Assembly (NCBI GenBank): GCA_003541675.1
Contig: DPMC01000145.1
Span: forward strand, 1-5,014
Length of the DNA: 5,014 bases
Direction of reading: 5' to 3'
Origin: Acidimicrobiaceae bacterium
GTDB lineage: Bacteria; Actinomycetota; Acidimicrobiia; Acidimicrobiales; MedAcidi-G1
Within the stretch, counting starts at the first letter, position 1. Each line of letters begins with the position of its first letter. Shown here piece by piece: positions 1-5,014 of this stretch. Below the pieces are notes generated by a model. It had not been told where the DNA came from. It saw only the letters and a program-made list of their open reading frames with translations, and made no database searches. A program made the translations under genes and the position numbers.

Positions 1-290
1 AAGACCTGGTGGCGTCCTGCCCGACGCACTACCTCGACGCCATCACGCATGATCGTGGCCGGTTGGCCGGCCACTTCAGAGGTCCGTATGCAGACCTCCA
101 GGCCGGCGTTCGCCCACCGGCTGGTGACTTCCTGAAGGTGGAGTTCGGACCCACCGGCTTCGGGGTCTTCAAGGTCGCGCCACGCCAGGACGTGGACACG
201 TCGGATACCCGACTTGTCGATGCATTCGTCGAGGTCGTCCCCGAGCTTTTCAACGGATGTCCGGTCGTCTGCCGACGGTTCAGGGGTCAT
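1..290 (-). CDS. GT4-type glycosyltransferase, N-terminal part (runs off the left edge)
   Basis: The minus strand is open from ATG at 290 to the window edge, giving the first 96 residues. After a polar lead of about 30 residues comes the N-terminal Rossmann strand and motif VHVLAWRDLEDPEAGGSE (32-49). It continues with RWANAGLEV (58-66), IRTSEVAGQP (68-77) and RDGVEVVRRAGR (82-93). This is the classic start of GT-B fold, family 4 glycosyltransferases: the Gly-rich P-x-AGG-x-E segment, then W-A-x-x-G and R/T-S/A-x-x-x-G-x-P. Such enzymes transfer a sugar from an NDP-sugar to a glycan or lipid acceptor at the cytoplasmic membrane face; the donor-binding C-terminal domain lies outside the window, so the substrate is unknown. 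A GGAG lies 3 nt before the ATG (short spacing) and a TACGAT box lies 9 nt before it. An in-frame ATG at 365 would add 25 low-complexity residues and is less likely. The gene is divergent from the MBOAT acyltransferase, suggesting a shared role in surface polysaccharide. Confidence 0.85.
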   Translation of the reverse strand, partial: MTPEPSADDRTSVEKLGDDLDECIDKSGIRRVHVLAWRDLEDPEAGGSELHLQEVTSRWANAGLEVCIRTSEVAGQPATIMRDGVEVVRRAGRHQV

Positions 291-299
291 GCGCTCCGG

Positions 300-305
300 A
301 TCGTA
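300..305 (-). promoter_or_regulatory. Possible -10 box (TACGAT) for the glycosyltransferase gene
   Basis: On the minus strand TACGAT fits the actinobacterial TANNNT -10 consensus and sits 9 nt before the ATG at 290, so transcription would begin almost at the start codon. No convincing -35 is visible. If this box is used, the GGAG next to the start would lie at or outside the mRNA 5' end. Short degenerate motif, so low confidence. Confidence 0.25.
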
Positions 306-363
306 CCGGTCGGCCCATTGGCACCCGGGGCGGTGGGGTCCAGATGGCAGACTCGGTTTGCCC

Positions 364-1773
364 ATGCTGTTCCCGACGATCACCTTCGCCGTGTTCCTAC
401 TCCTAGTGCTTGCCGTCCACACGGTGCTCATGGAACGGCCCAGGGCATGGAAGGCCTCCATGCTTGTGGCCAGCTACATCTTCTACGGCTGGTGGGATTG
501 GAGGTTCCTGTCGCTCATCTGGGTCTCCACGCTGGTCGACTTCGTGGCGGGACGTGCGATGCACGCTTCGGACGACCCGAGTCGACGCCGGTTTTGGTTG
601 TGGTGCAGCCTGGCCACCAACCTTGGGATGCTGGGCTTTTTCAAGTACGCCGGGTTCTTTGTCGATTCCTTCGTGGACCTGCTGGGGAGCCTGGGCGTCC
701 AAGCCACGGCGGGACCGCTGGGGATCATCCTCCCAGTGGGTATCAGCTTCTACACGTTCCAGACCATGTCGTACTCAATCGACATCTACCGTCGGGTTCT
801 CGAACCAACCAACCGGCTACTGGACTTCGCACTGTTTGTGGGCTTCTTCCCACAACTAGTCGCCGGACCTATCGTGCGGGCCCGGGACTTTCTGGCTCAG
901 TTGGCCACGGACGACCGGTCACCTATCGACACCGGGCGGGCCACTCGACTGGTACTTGGCGGCCTGTTCAAGAAGATGGTCCTGGCCGACGTACTCGGAT
1001 CCCAGCTGGTCGACGGAGTGTTCGCTGACCCTGGCGGGGCGACCGGCCTGGAAACGCTGCTTGGCATCTACGGCTACGCCTTGCAGATATACGGCGACTT
1101 CAGTGGGTATTCCGACATCGCCATCGGCATCGCCTTGCTGCTGGGTTTCCGGTTCCCGGTGAATTTCGACCAGCCGTACCGGGCTCTCAGCCTCCAGGAC
1201 TTCTGGCGGCGGTGGCACATCAGTCTTTCGTCATGGCTCCGGGACTATCTGTACATCGGGTTGGGGGGAAGTCGACGTGGTCGGTCCCGCACGGCTCGGA
1301 ACCTGATGGCCACCATGCTGTTGGGCGGCCTGTGGCACGGGGCCGGATGGACATTCGTCTTGTGGGGGGCCATCCACGGCGTGGGCCTGGTCGCTGAACG
1401 GTCGATTCCCGGCCTACTGGGAGGGGCCGAGCCGTCCCGGCCGGGTCGGGTCGTCAGGACTTTGGTGACGTTTCACATCGTTTGCATCGGTTGGGTGTTC
1501 TTCCGCTCCGTGAACGTGGACAGGGCCATGGAGGTGTTCGGAGCCCTCGGGGGCTCCTGGACGACGGCCCCCGAGGTCGGGTTCGGCGTGGTGCTGCTAC
1601 TCCTGGTCGGTGCGGCCACTCAACTGCTTCCGGTTGGGGCCGCCGACCGCTGGTGGGATCGGGCGGCACGCCTACCCGTGGTTCTGCAGGCCACCGGCTT
1701 CACCTGTGCCATCCTCGCTTTCGACCTGTTGGGTCCCGAGGGCGTCAAACCCTTTCTGTATTTCGTCTTCTAG
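364..1773 (+). CDS. MBOAT-family O-acyltransferase (AlgI-like)
   Basis: A 469-residue polytopic membrane protein, normal length for AlgI-type MBOATs, which move acyl (usually acetyl) groups across the membrane for O-acylation of extracytoplasmic glycans. Visible family signatures: N-terminal MLFPTITFAVFLLLVL helix, YIFYGWWDWRF (38-48), FFKYAGFF (92-99), PVGISFYTFQTMSY (124-137), FFPQLVAGPIVRA (161-173), GLFKKMVLAD (200-209), GDFSGYSDIAIG (244-255), and FWRRWHISLSSWLRDYLYIGLGGSR from residue 280 with His285. GGLWHGAGWTF follows, with His325 as the expected invariant catalytic histidine. The C-terminus KPFLYFVF matches the usual PFIYFQF ending, so the gene looks intact. ATG 364 is chosen because it begins directly with the first helix; in-frame ATGs at 289 and 214 only add hydrophilic sequence that overlaps the divergent glycosyltransferase. 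No clear Shine-Dalgarno precedes it. No SGNH/AlgJ-like partner is visible downstream. The acceptor (polysaccharide, peptidoglycan or lipid) cannot be told. Confidence 0.93.
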   Translation: MLFPTITFAVFLLLVLAVHTVLMERPRAWKASMLVASYIFYGWWDWRFLSLIWVSTLVDFVAGRAMHASDDPSRRRFWLWCSLATNLGMLGFFKYAGFFVDSFVDLLGSLGVQATAGPLGIILPVGISFYTFQTMSYSIDIYRRVLEPTNRLLDFALFVGFFPQLVAGPIVRARDFLAQLATDDRSPIDTGRATRLVLGGLFKKMVLADVLGSQLVDGVFADPGGATGLETLLGIYGYALQIYGDFSGYSDIAIGIALLLGFRFPVNFDQPYRALSLQDFWRRWHISLSSWLRDYLYIGLGGSRRGRSRTARNLMATMLLGGLWHGAGWTFVLWGAIHGVGLVAERSIPGLLGGAEPSRPGRVVRTLVTFHIVCIGWVFFRSVNVDRAMEVFGALGGSWTTAPEVGFGVVLLLLVGAATQLLPVGAADRWWDRAARLPVVLQATGFTCAILAFDLLGPEGVKPFLYFVF

Positions 1774-1805
1774 AGAGTCCATCAAGAGCGGGCCCGATCG
1801 TGCCC

Positions 1806-3074
1806 TCAGCCGTGCGGTGAAATAGCTGGGGCGGGCAGCTGGGGGCGCCAGACGATGGCCACCACGACCAACACCGCAGGCCAGATGGCGAAAACGGTGA
1901 GCGCCTCGCGGTAGCTGCCAAATAGATCGGCTCCTAGTGAGAAGGCCAGGGCCCCTAGTGCGGAGTTGACCACGCTGACAACGTGCAGTAATCCCGACAC
2001 GGAACCAATGTTGCGGATGCCGAACAGCGCCGGCAGGAGGGCTCCGTTGATCGCCGCTCCACCGCCTGTGCAGATCCCCAGGCCGATCGAATAGGCGAAC
2101 ACTGTGGCGGTAGTGGTTCCCGTCCCGCCTAACAGGCAACTCACGGTCAGCAACAGGGCGATCGCCGCGGGAAGCAGGAACCGACCACGGCGATCCGAGG
2201 CCCAACCGAAGGCCAGGCCACCGGCAATTGCTCCTATGGCTTGGGGAAGGAACATGGCCGCCGCCCGGGCATCGGAGTAGTCCAGTTCACCCAGCACGTT
2301 GGTCTGATGGAACACCATCCCGGTGATCAGGAGACTGTTGGCCGACGCCACAGCAGCCAGTACCCAAAATGCCGGTGACTGCAACACCTCGGCTCTTGAC
2401 GGCGAGGGTCCGCCAGCGTCCCTTCCGCCGTTGGAGTCTGCAATCCTGCCGTCGGGGACCTGTCCGAGGTCCGATGGCCGATCCACCATTCCGAACCGGG
2501 CAATGGCGATAACACTGACGAGGATCACGCAAGCGGCGGCGACCCAGGTCGATCGCCATCCCCAGGCATTCACACCAATGGACAGGCCAAGGGGGACCAC
2601 CGCCATGCCAGCTGCCGTCAAAGTCATCGAGACGCCCAGGGCAAATCCCCGGCGTCGCTCGAACCAGTGCACGATCGAAACCCGCGCCGCCAGCGAAAGA
2701 GCACCCTGTCCCATCATCCGGATACCCAAGAACCCGACGGCTAGCCACGCCACGTGGCGGATCAGGGACATATGGACCAAGACCGCGGCGAACACAACGG
2801 CGATCACCGTCATAGCCCGTCGGACGCCCACCTCGTCGATCCAGCGCCCGAGTCGTGGAAGCGCCGTCGACGCCCCCAGGGTGCCCACCATGTAGGCGGT
2901 CGACACTGCGGTGTCTGACGCGTCAAGGTCAAACGCCATTGCCTCGCGGAAGACCGACACACCAATGGACTGGCCAGGGCCGGTCAGCGCTCCCACGAGG
3001 CTGGCCAAGCCCACTATCCGCCATCCGTAAAATCCGGTGGGGGAGCGGGGGCCCGATACCCCGACGGCGACCAT
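1806..3074 (-). CDS. MFS permease, OFA/monocarboxylate-porter-like
   Basis: A 422-residue protein with about 12 hydrophobic segments split by a polar central loop (about 197-230), the normal size and layout of the major facilitator superfamily. It opens with FYGWRIV (15-21), typical of the oxalate/formate and monocarboxylate-porter-like branch. GPGQSIGVSVF (32-42) in helix 1 follows, then STAYMVGTLGAS (58-69) and motif A as GRWIDEVGVRR (76-86). WFERRRGFALGVS (137-149) matches the W-F-x-x-R-R-G-x-A-x-G helix 4/5 region. The second motif-A copy is GWASDRRGR (290-298), and FGIRNIGSVSG (351-361) matches the OFA pattern. It would exchange or import small organic anions by proton coupling or antiport across the inner membrane; the substrate is not predictable. 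The start ATG 3074 lies 6 nt after a TAGCGT box with no Shine-Dalgarno, as in leaderless mRNAs. It is last in a minus-strand gene row, after a CoA-transferase and a PPOX protein, and converges on the MBOAT gene with 32 bp between the stops. Confidence 0.92.
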   Translation of the reverse strand: MVAVGVSGPRSPTGFYGWRIVGLASLVGALTGPGQSIGVSVFREAMAFDLDASDTAVSTAYMVGTLGASTALPRLGRWIDEVGVRRAMTVIAVVFAAVLVHMSLIRHVAWLAVGFLGIRMMGQGALSLAARVSIVHWFERRRGFALGVSMTLTAAGMAVVPLGLSIGVNAWGWRSTWVAAACVILVSVIAIARFGMVDRPSDLGQVPDGRIADSNGGRDAGGPSPSRAEVLQSPAFWVLAAVASANSLLITGMVFHQTNVLGELDYSDARAAAMFLPQAIGAIAGGLAFGWASDRRGRFLLPAAIALLLTVSCLLGGTGTTTATVFAYSIGLGICTGGGAAINGALLPALFGIRNIGSVSGLLHVVSVVNSALGALAFSLGADLFGSYREALTVFAIWPAVLVVVAIVWRPQLPAPAISPHG

Positions 3075-3080
3075 CTGCGG

Positions 3081-3086
3081 ACGCTA
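3081..3086 (-). promoter_or_regulatory. Putative -10 box (TAGCGT) for leaderless MFS mRNA
   Basis: TAGCGT (minus strand) fits TANNNT and is followed by 6 nt (CCGCAG) and then ATG 3074, placing the expected transcription start at or next to the A of ATG. It lies inside GCTAGCGTCCG (3078-3088), an 11-bp string found at exactly the same distance before the PPOX start. No good -35 hexamer is seen, which is common in actinobacterial promoters. Confidence 0.45.
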
Positions 3087-3091
3087 GCGGT

Positions 3092-3109
3092 CCAGATCAG
3101 GTCTTCTGG
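3092..3109 (-). promoter_or_regulatory. Inverted repeat just upstream of the MFS -10 box (possible operator)
   Basis: CCAGA and TCTGG form a perfect 5-bp dyad with an 8-bp spacer, starting 5 bp upstream of the putative -10 box, across the spacer/-35 zone. The position is operator-like, but such short arms arise by chance in GC-rich DNA. Confidence 0.2.
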
Positions 3110-3169
3110 GCGACTCCACGTATGCCTCTAGCGCCGATGAACCGATTACGAGGCCGACGCACCGAGGGT

Positions 3170-3193
3170 GCACCAGGTATCGGTTCTTGGTGC
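3170..3193. other. Hairpin in the PPOX-MFS intergenic region
   Basis: GCACCA and TGGTGC form a perfect 6-bp stem around a 12-nt loop, 37 nt beyond the PPOX stop codon in the direction of transcription. It could slow or end PPOX transcription, but no T-run follows on either strand, so it is not a canonical intrinsic terminator. The rest of the 156-bp gap (3075-3230) holds only the MFS promoter elements; I see no small gene in it. Confidence 0.25.
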
Positions 3194-3230
3194 TGGTCAG
3201 TCATTGTCCGTCCGCATGCCGCTTATCGAT

Positions 3231-3650
3231 TCATCCCATTGTTGTGCAGTGCAGTGGTTCGACCACTGCGGTGCACCGCTTATCCAGCGGTACGGCATGC
3301 TCGCGGGGGAACTCGTCCTCGTCCCGGTACTTCTTCGCCATGGCGTCCAGCAGGCTCAGGGCGCCGTCGCGTTCCCACCCGACTACGCGACCACGGACCT
3401 CAAGGTACCGCTCGTTGTTGTCGGGATCGGTGGCGGACAAGGCAATGCGGTCATCGGCGCAGAGATTGCGCCATTTCTGACGGCCCTCAGCGTGAGGGAA
3501 GCGGACATGGGTGCCGTCGAAAGTGGCCCACACCGGTGAGACCTGAGGTTCGCCATTGGGGCCGATGGTTGCGATATGCCAGATAGCTGGCAGGTCGAAC
3601 AGGTCGACGTGTGTAGCGGGGATATCGGCGATTGAGGGGGAGGTGTCCAT
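3231..3650 (-). CDS. PPOX-class (F420- or FMN-dependent) oxidoreductase family protein
   Basis: A 139-residue protein of the pyridoxamine 5'-phosphate oxidase-like split-barrel fold, full length for the small Rv1155-type actinobacterial proteins. The pattern is recognisable in order: DLPAIWHIATIGPNGEPQVSPVW (19-41) with the hallmark QVSPVW, VRFPHAEGRQKWRNL (49-63) giving the G-R-x-K-x-R-N-L cofactor-phosphate-binding stretch, then the DDRIALSATDP strand, and NNERYLEVRGRV (78-89). The family binds FMN or coenzyme F420 as a homodimer in the cytoplasm and reduces small substrates or shields the cofactor; which cofactor and substrate apply here cannot be decided from sequence. The ATG at 3650 follows a TAGCGT box by 6 nt with no Shine-Dalgarno, favouring leaderless translation. 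It lies 69 bp after the CoA-transferase stop and 156 bp before the MFS gene, so it may be partly co-transcribed with either while having its own promoter. Confidence 0.88.
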   Translation of the reverse strand: MDTSPSIADIPATHVDLFDLPAIWHIATIGPNGEPQVSPVWATFDGTHVRFPHAEGRQKWRNLCADDRIALSATDPDNNERYLEVRGRVVGWERDGALSLLDAMAKKYRDEDEFPREHAVPLDKRCTAVVEPLHCTTMG

Positions 3651-3656
3651 GGACGG

Positions 3657-3662
3657 ACGCTA
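3657..3662 (-). promoter_or_regulatory. Putative -10 box (TAGCGT) for leaderless PPOX mRNA
   Basis: TAGCGT followed by CCGTCC and ATG 3650 repeats the arrangement before the MFS gene. The matching 11-bp string GCTAGCGTCCG spans 3654-3664. Expected transcription start is at or next to the ATG. Confidence 0.45.
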
Positions 3663-3665
3663 GCC

Positions 3666-3685
3666 CCACGGGATGATTCCCATGG
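3666..3685 (-). promoter_or_regulatory. Inverted repeat upstream of the PPOX -10 box (possible operator)
   Basis: On the minus strand CCATGGG and CCCGTGG are arms of a 7-bp inverted repeat with one mismatch (a T.G wobble if transcribed) around a 6-bp spacer, beginning 3 bp upstream of the putative -10 box and covering the spacer and -35 positions. It could be an operator, or an RNA hairpin in read-through transcripts from the CoA-transferase gene. Confidence 0.25.
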
Positions 3686-3695
3686 CCTTCGCCAG

Positions 3696-3710
3696 GGCTC
3701 ACCCGGAGCC
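3696..3710 (-). terminator. Small hairpin just after the CoA-transferase stop (weak terminator candidate)
   Basis: GGCTC and GAGCC pair as a 5-bp GC-rich stem with a CGGGT loop, starting 9 nt after the TAG stop of the CoA-transferase gene. No U-tract follows, so any termination would be weak or factor-dependent. Confidence 0.2.
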
Positions 3711-3719
3711 TCCGTCGTT

Positions 3720-4925
3720 CTAGAACAGGTCCGGTTCGCCGATCACACCATCGGCTAGCAACCCGTCGATCTCGACATCGGTCCGGCCGATGCTGCGTAG
3801 AACCTCACGGTTATCTGCCCCCTTATGGGATGCCGACAGGCGCATCTCGATGGGCGTTTCGGAGAACCGGGCCCCCGGACGGGCGCTCCGGACCGTGCCG
3901 GCGGAGGGATGTTCCCACGTGGCGATCGCCCCGTTGTGCACTACCTGCGGATGGTTCAACACCTCTTCCTTTTCGAGGATCGGACCACTCGGGACGTCCG
4001 CCTCCAATAGCCCGGCCAGAGCGTCAGCCATGGTGATGGATGCAAACGCTTCGGCGGTCATCACACCGAAGTCGACAAGGTTCTGCTGGTCACGGACGAA
4101 GCCCTCGAGGCTGTAGCGGGGATCGTCACACCATTCAGGATGTCCGACAGCCCGACACACCCCATGGATGTGCGCCGTCGAGGCCGAGAAGTAGATGATC
4201 TTTCCGTCGATGCAGTCAGTCAATCGGTAGACCTCGGCCAGCGTCTTGCCCGGCGATACGCCGTCTCCCTTCATGGTGTGGGCCACCATCCCGTCGTTCC
4301 AGAAGAACGCAAGTGTGGCGTCCAGCATTGGGATGACCACGTGTTGGCCACCGGAACCCCGTTCTCTGGCCAGGAGAGCAGCGGTGCAGGCCTGCGCCAC
4401 GGTCAGAGCGGTGGCCTTATCAGACACGATATTGCGGACTAAATCGGGGAACGGGATATCCGGGTTCACCTGGTGGGACACCATTCCGGTCAGACCCTGG
4501 ATAACCGGATCAAGGACCGGTCGCCCCGAGTAGGGCCCATCGGGACCGTAACCACTGATTGACACGTAAACGATGTCGGGATTCACTGCCCGGACGTCGT
4601 CATAGCCGACACCCAGTCGATCGCACGCTCCCGGTCGGAAGTTTTGAATGAAGACATCAACCTCGGCAGCGAGGTCTAGGAGGATCCTTCGACCTTCGTC
4701 TCGACTTAGATCCAGCGACATCGAGCGCTTGCCACGGTTGCCATTGATGTAGAAGGCCGAGAGGCCGCCGCGGGCGAAGTTCTGTCGACGGGTCACGTCC
4801 TGGCCCACCACCGGTTCAACCTTGATCACGTCCGCTCCCTGGTCGGAAAGGAGCATCGTCCCGAACGGTCCGCTGACGATCTGACTGAGATCCAAGATGC
4901 GGAACCCGTCAAGGGGGCCGCTCAT
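3720..4925 (-). CDS. CaiB/BaiF family III CoA-transferase
   Basis: A 401-residue protein, the usual length of class III CoA-transferases, which move CoA from an acyl-CoA donor to a carboxylic acid in the cytoplasm as intertwined dimers. N-terminal GFRILDLSQIVSGPFGTMLLSDQGADVIKVEP (7-38) is the family hallmark. It continues with INGNRGKRSMSLDL (60-73), VFIQNFRPGACDRLGVGYDDV (91-111), NPDIVYVSISGYGPDGPY (115-132) and VLDPVIQGLTGM (137-148). Asp169 in NIVSDKATALTVAQACTAAL aligns with the catalytic aspartate that forms the acyl anhydride and CoA thioester intermediates in formyl-CoA transferase. LLARERGSGGQHVVIPMLDATLAFFW follows (184-209), then the small-domain part and VPSGPILEKEEVLNHPQV (311-328). 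ATG 4925 is chosen because it starts right at the conserved domain; the longer alternative begins with TTG at 4958 and adds 11 unlike residues. No good Shine-Dalgarno or -10 is visible, so it may be co-transcribed with the gene upstream. The substrate acid is unknown; the downstream MFS permease might supply it. Confidence 0.93.
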   Translation of the reverse strand: MSGPLDGFRILDLSQIVSGPFGTMLLSDQGADVIKVEPVVGQDVTRRQNFARGGLSAFYINGNRGKRSMSLDLSRDEGRRILLDLAAEVDVFIQNFRPGACDRLGVGYDDVRAVNPDIVYVSISGYGPDGPYSGRPVLDPVIQGLTGMVSHQVNPDIPFPDLVRNIVSDKATALTVAQACTAALLARERGSGGQHVVIPMLDATLAFFWNDGMVAHTMKGDGVSPGKTLAEVYRLTDCIDGKIIYFSASTAHIHGVCRAVGHPEWCDDPRYSLEGFVRDQQNLVDFGVMTAEAFASITMADALAGLLEADVPSGPILEKEEVLNHPQVVHNGAIATWEHPSAGTVRSARPGARFSETPIEMRLSASHKGADNREVLRSIGRTDVEIDGLLADGVIGEPDLF

Positions 4926-4971
4926 AGTGCACTTGCCATTCGCCGTTTGGACCACCAACGGATCAGAACTG

Positions 4972-5014
4972 CTACGGCAGGTAGCGCCCCAACCACTGCG
5001 GCCCCGTGTCCAAG
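4972..5014 (-). CDS. 3' end of an unidentified gene entering from the right edge
   Basis: On the minus strand the frame reading LDTGPQWLGRYLP then TAG (4974-4972) has G or C in the third position of all 13 sense codons, matching the codon use of the certain genes here. It would be the C-terminus of a gene lying mostly outside the window, 46 bp upstream of and co-directional with the CoA-transferase. The fragment is too short to name a family. A competing reading in another frame stays open to TGA at 4922, would overlap the CoA-transferase start as ATGA, and encodes a hydrophobic, membrane-helix-like tail, but only 14 of its 30 third positions are G or C. Confidence 0.4.
   Translation of the reverse strand, partial: LDTGPQWLGRYLP

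Noticed and set aside
9..1028. Long plus-strand open frame of 339 codons across the GT4 start and the MBOAT gene
   Set aside because: It overlaps the well-supported MBOAT and GT4 reading frames, its protein is rich in Arg, Pro, Gly and His with no domain, and it is a typical GC-rich shadow frame.
1790..1805. GGGC...GCCC hairpin in the 32-bp gap between the convergent MBOAT and MFS stops
   Set aside because: The stem is only 4 bp with an 8-nt loop and has no T-run on either side; too weak to call a bidirectional terminator.
1672..2205. Minus-strand 177-codon open frame spanning the MBOAT-MFS junction
   Set aside because: It lies in a different frame over the MFS gene and antisense to the MBOAT end, with low-complexity Arg-rich sequence; a shadow.
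2571..2970. 13-bp direct repeat CACACCAATGGAC inside the MFS gene (2571-2583 and 2958-2970), extending imperfectly into GGCCA
   Set aside because: Both copies encode the short peptide SIGV in two membrane helices (residues 36-39 and 165-168). This fits chance plus similar codon use in hydrophobic helices rather than a functional repeat.
3168..3539. Plus-strand 123-codon open frame (protein includes LVLVPVLLRHGVQ) antisense to the PPOX gene
   Set aside because: It is antisense to a gene with clear family motifs, has no start signals, and shows no recognisable domain.
4926..4958. Longer CoA-transferase start at TTG 4958
   Set aside because: It adds 11 residues unlike family N-termini, and TTG is a rare start; ATG 4925 begins directly at the conserved domain.

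Overview
The window most resembles a chromosomal segment of a high-GC actinobacterium, probably an uncultured (perhaps marine) member of the Acidimicrobiia. This is inferred from the GC-rich third codon positions, a probable F420/FMN PPOX-fold protein, the particular flavour of the GT4 glycosyltransferase and CaiB/BaiF CoA-transferase, and start regions that look leaderless (a TANNNT box about 6 nt before ATG). I see no mobile elements, CRISPR, tRNA or rRNA.

Left side (1-1773): a divergent pair. The 5' end of a GT4 glycosyltransferase runs off the left edge on the minus strand (start about 290). A complete MBOAT-family O-acyltransferase (AlgI-like) starts at 364 on the plus strand. Their 73-bp spacer must hold both promoters. 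Together they suggest glycan synthesis and acylation at the cell surface, but the periplasmic SGNH/AlgJ-type partner often found beside such MBOATs is not in the window.

Right side (1806-5014): everything reads on the minus strand, in the order partial unknown gene (3' end only) -> CaiB/BaiF family III CoA-transferase (4925-3720) -> PPOX-class oxidoreductase (3650-3231) -> MFS permease of the OFA/monocarboxylate type (3074-1806). The MFS gene converges on the MBOAT gene with only 32 bp between stops. The gaps between the three complete minus-strand genes are 69 and 156 bp. The PPOX and MFS genes share an identical 11-bp element, GCTAGCGTCCG, ending 3 nt before each ATG, which is best read as a leaderless -10 region. 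An uptake permease, a CoA-transferase and a flavin/deazaflavin oxidoreductase would fit uptake and CoA activation of an organic acid, but the substrate cannot be read from sequence and the three genes may be only loosely linked.

Overall this is ordinary core/accessory metabolism. I see no evidence for a novel system; the most useful extra observations concern start sites and upstream motifs.
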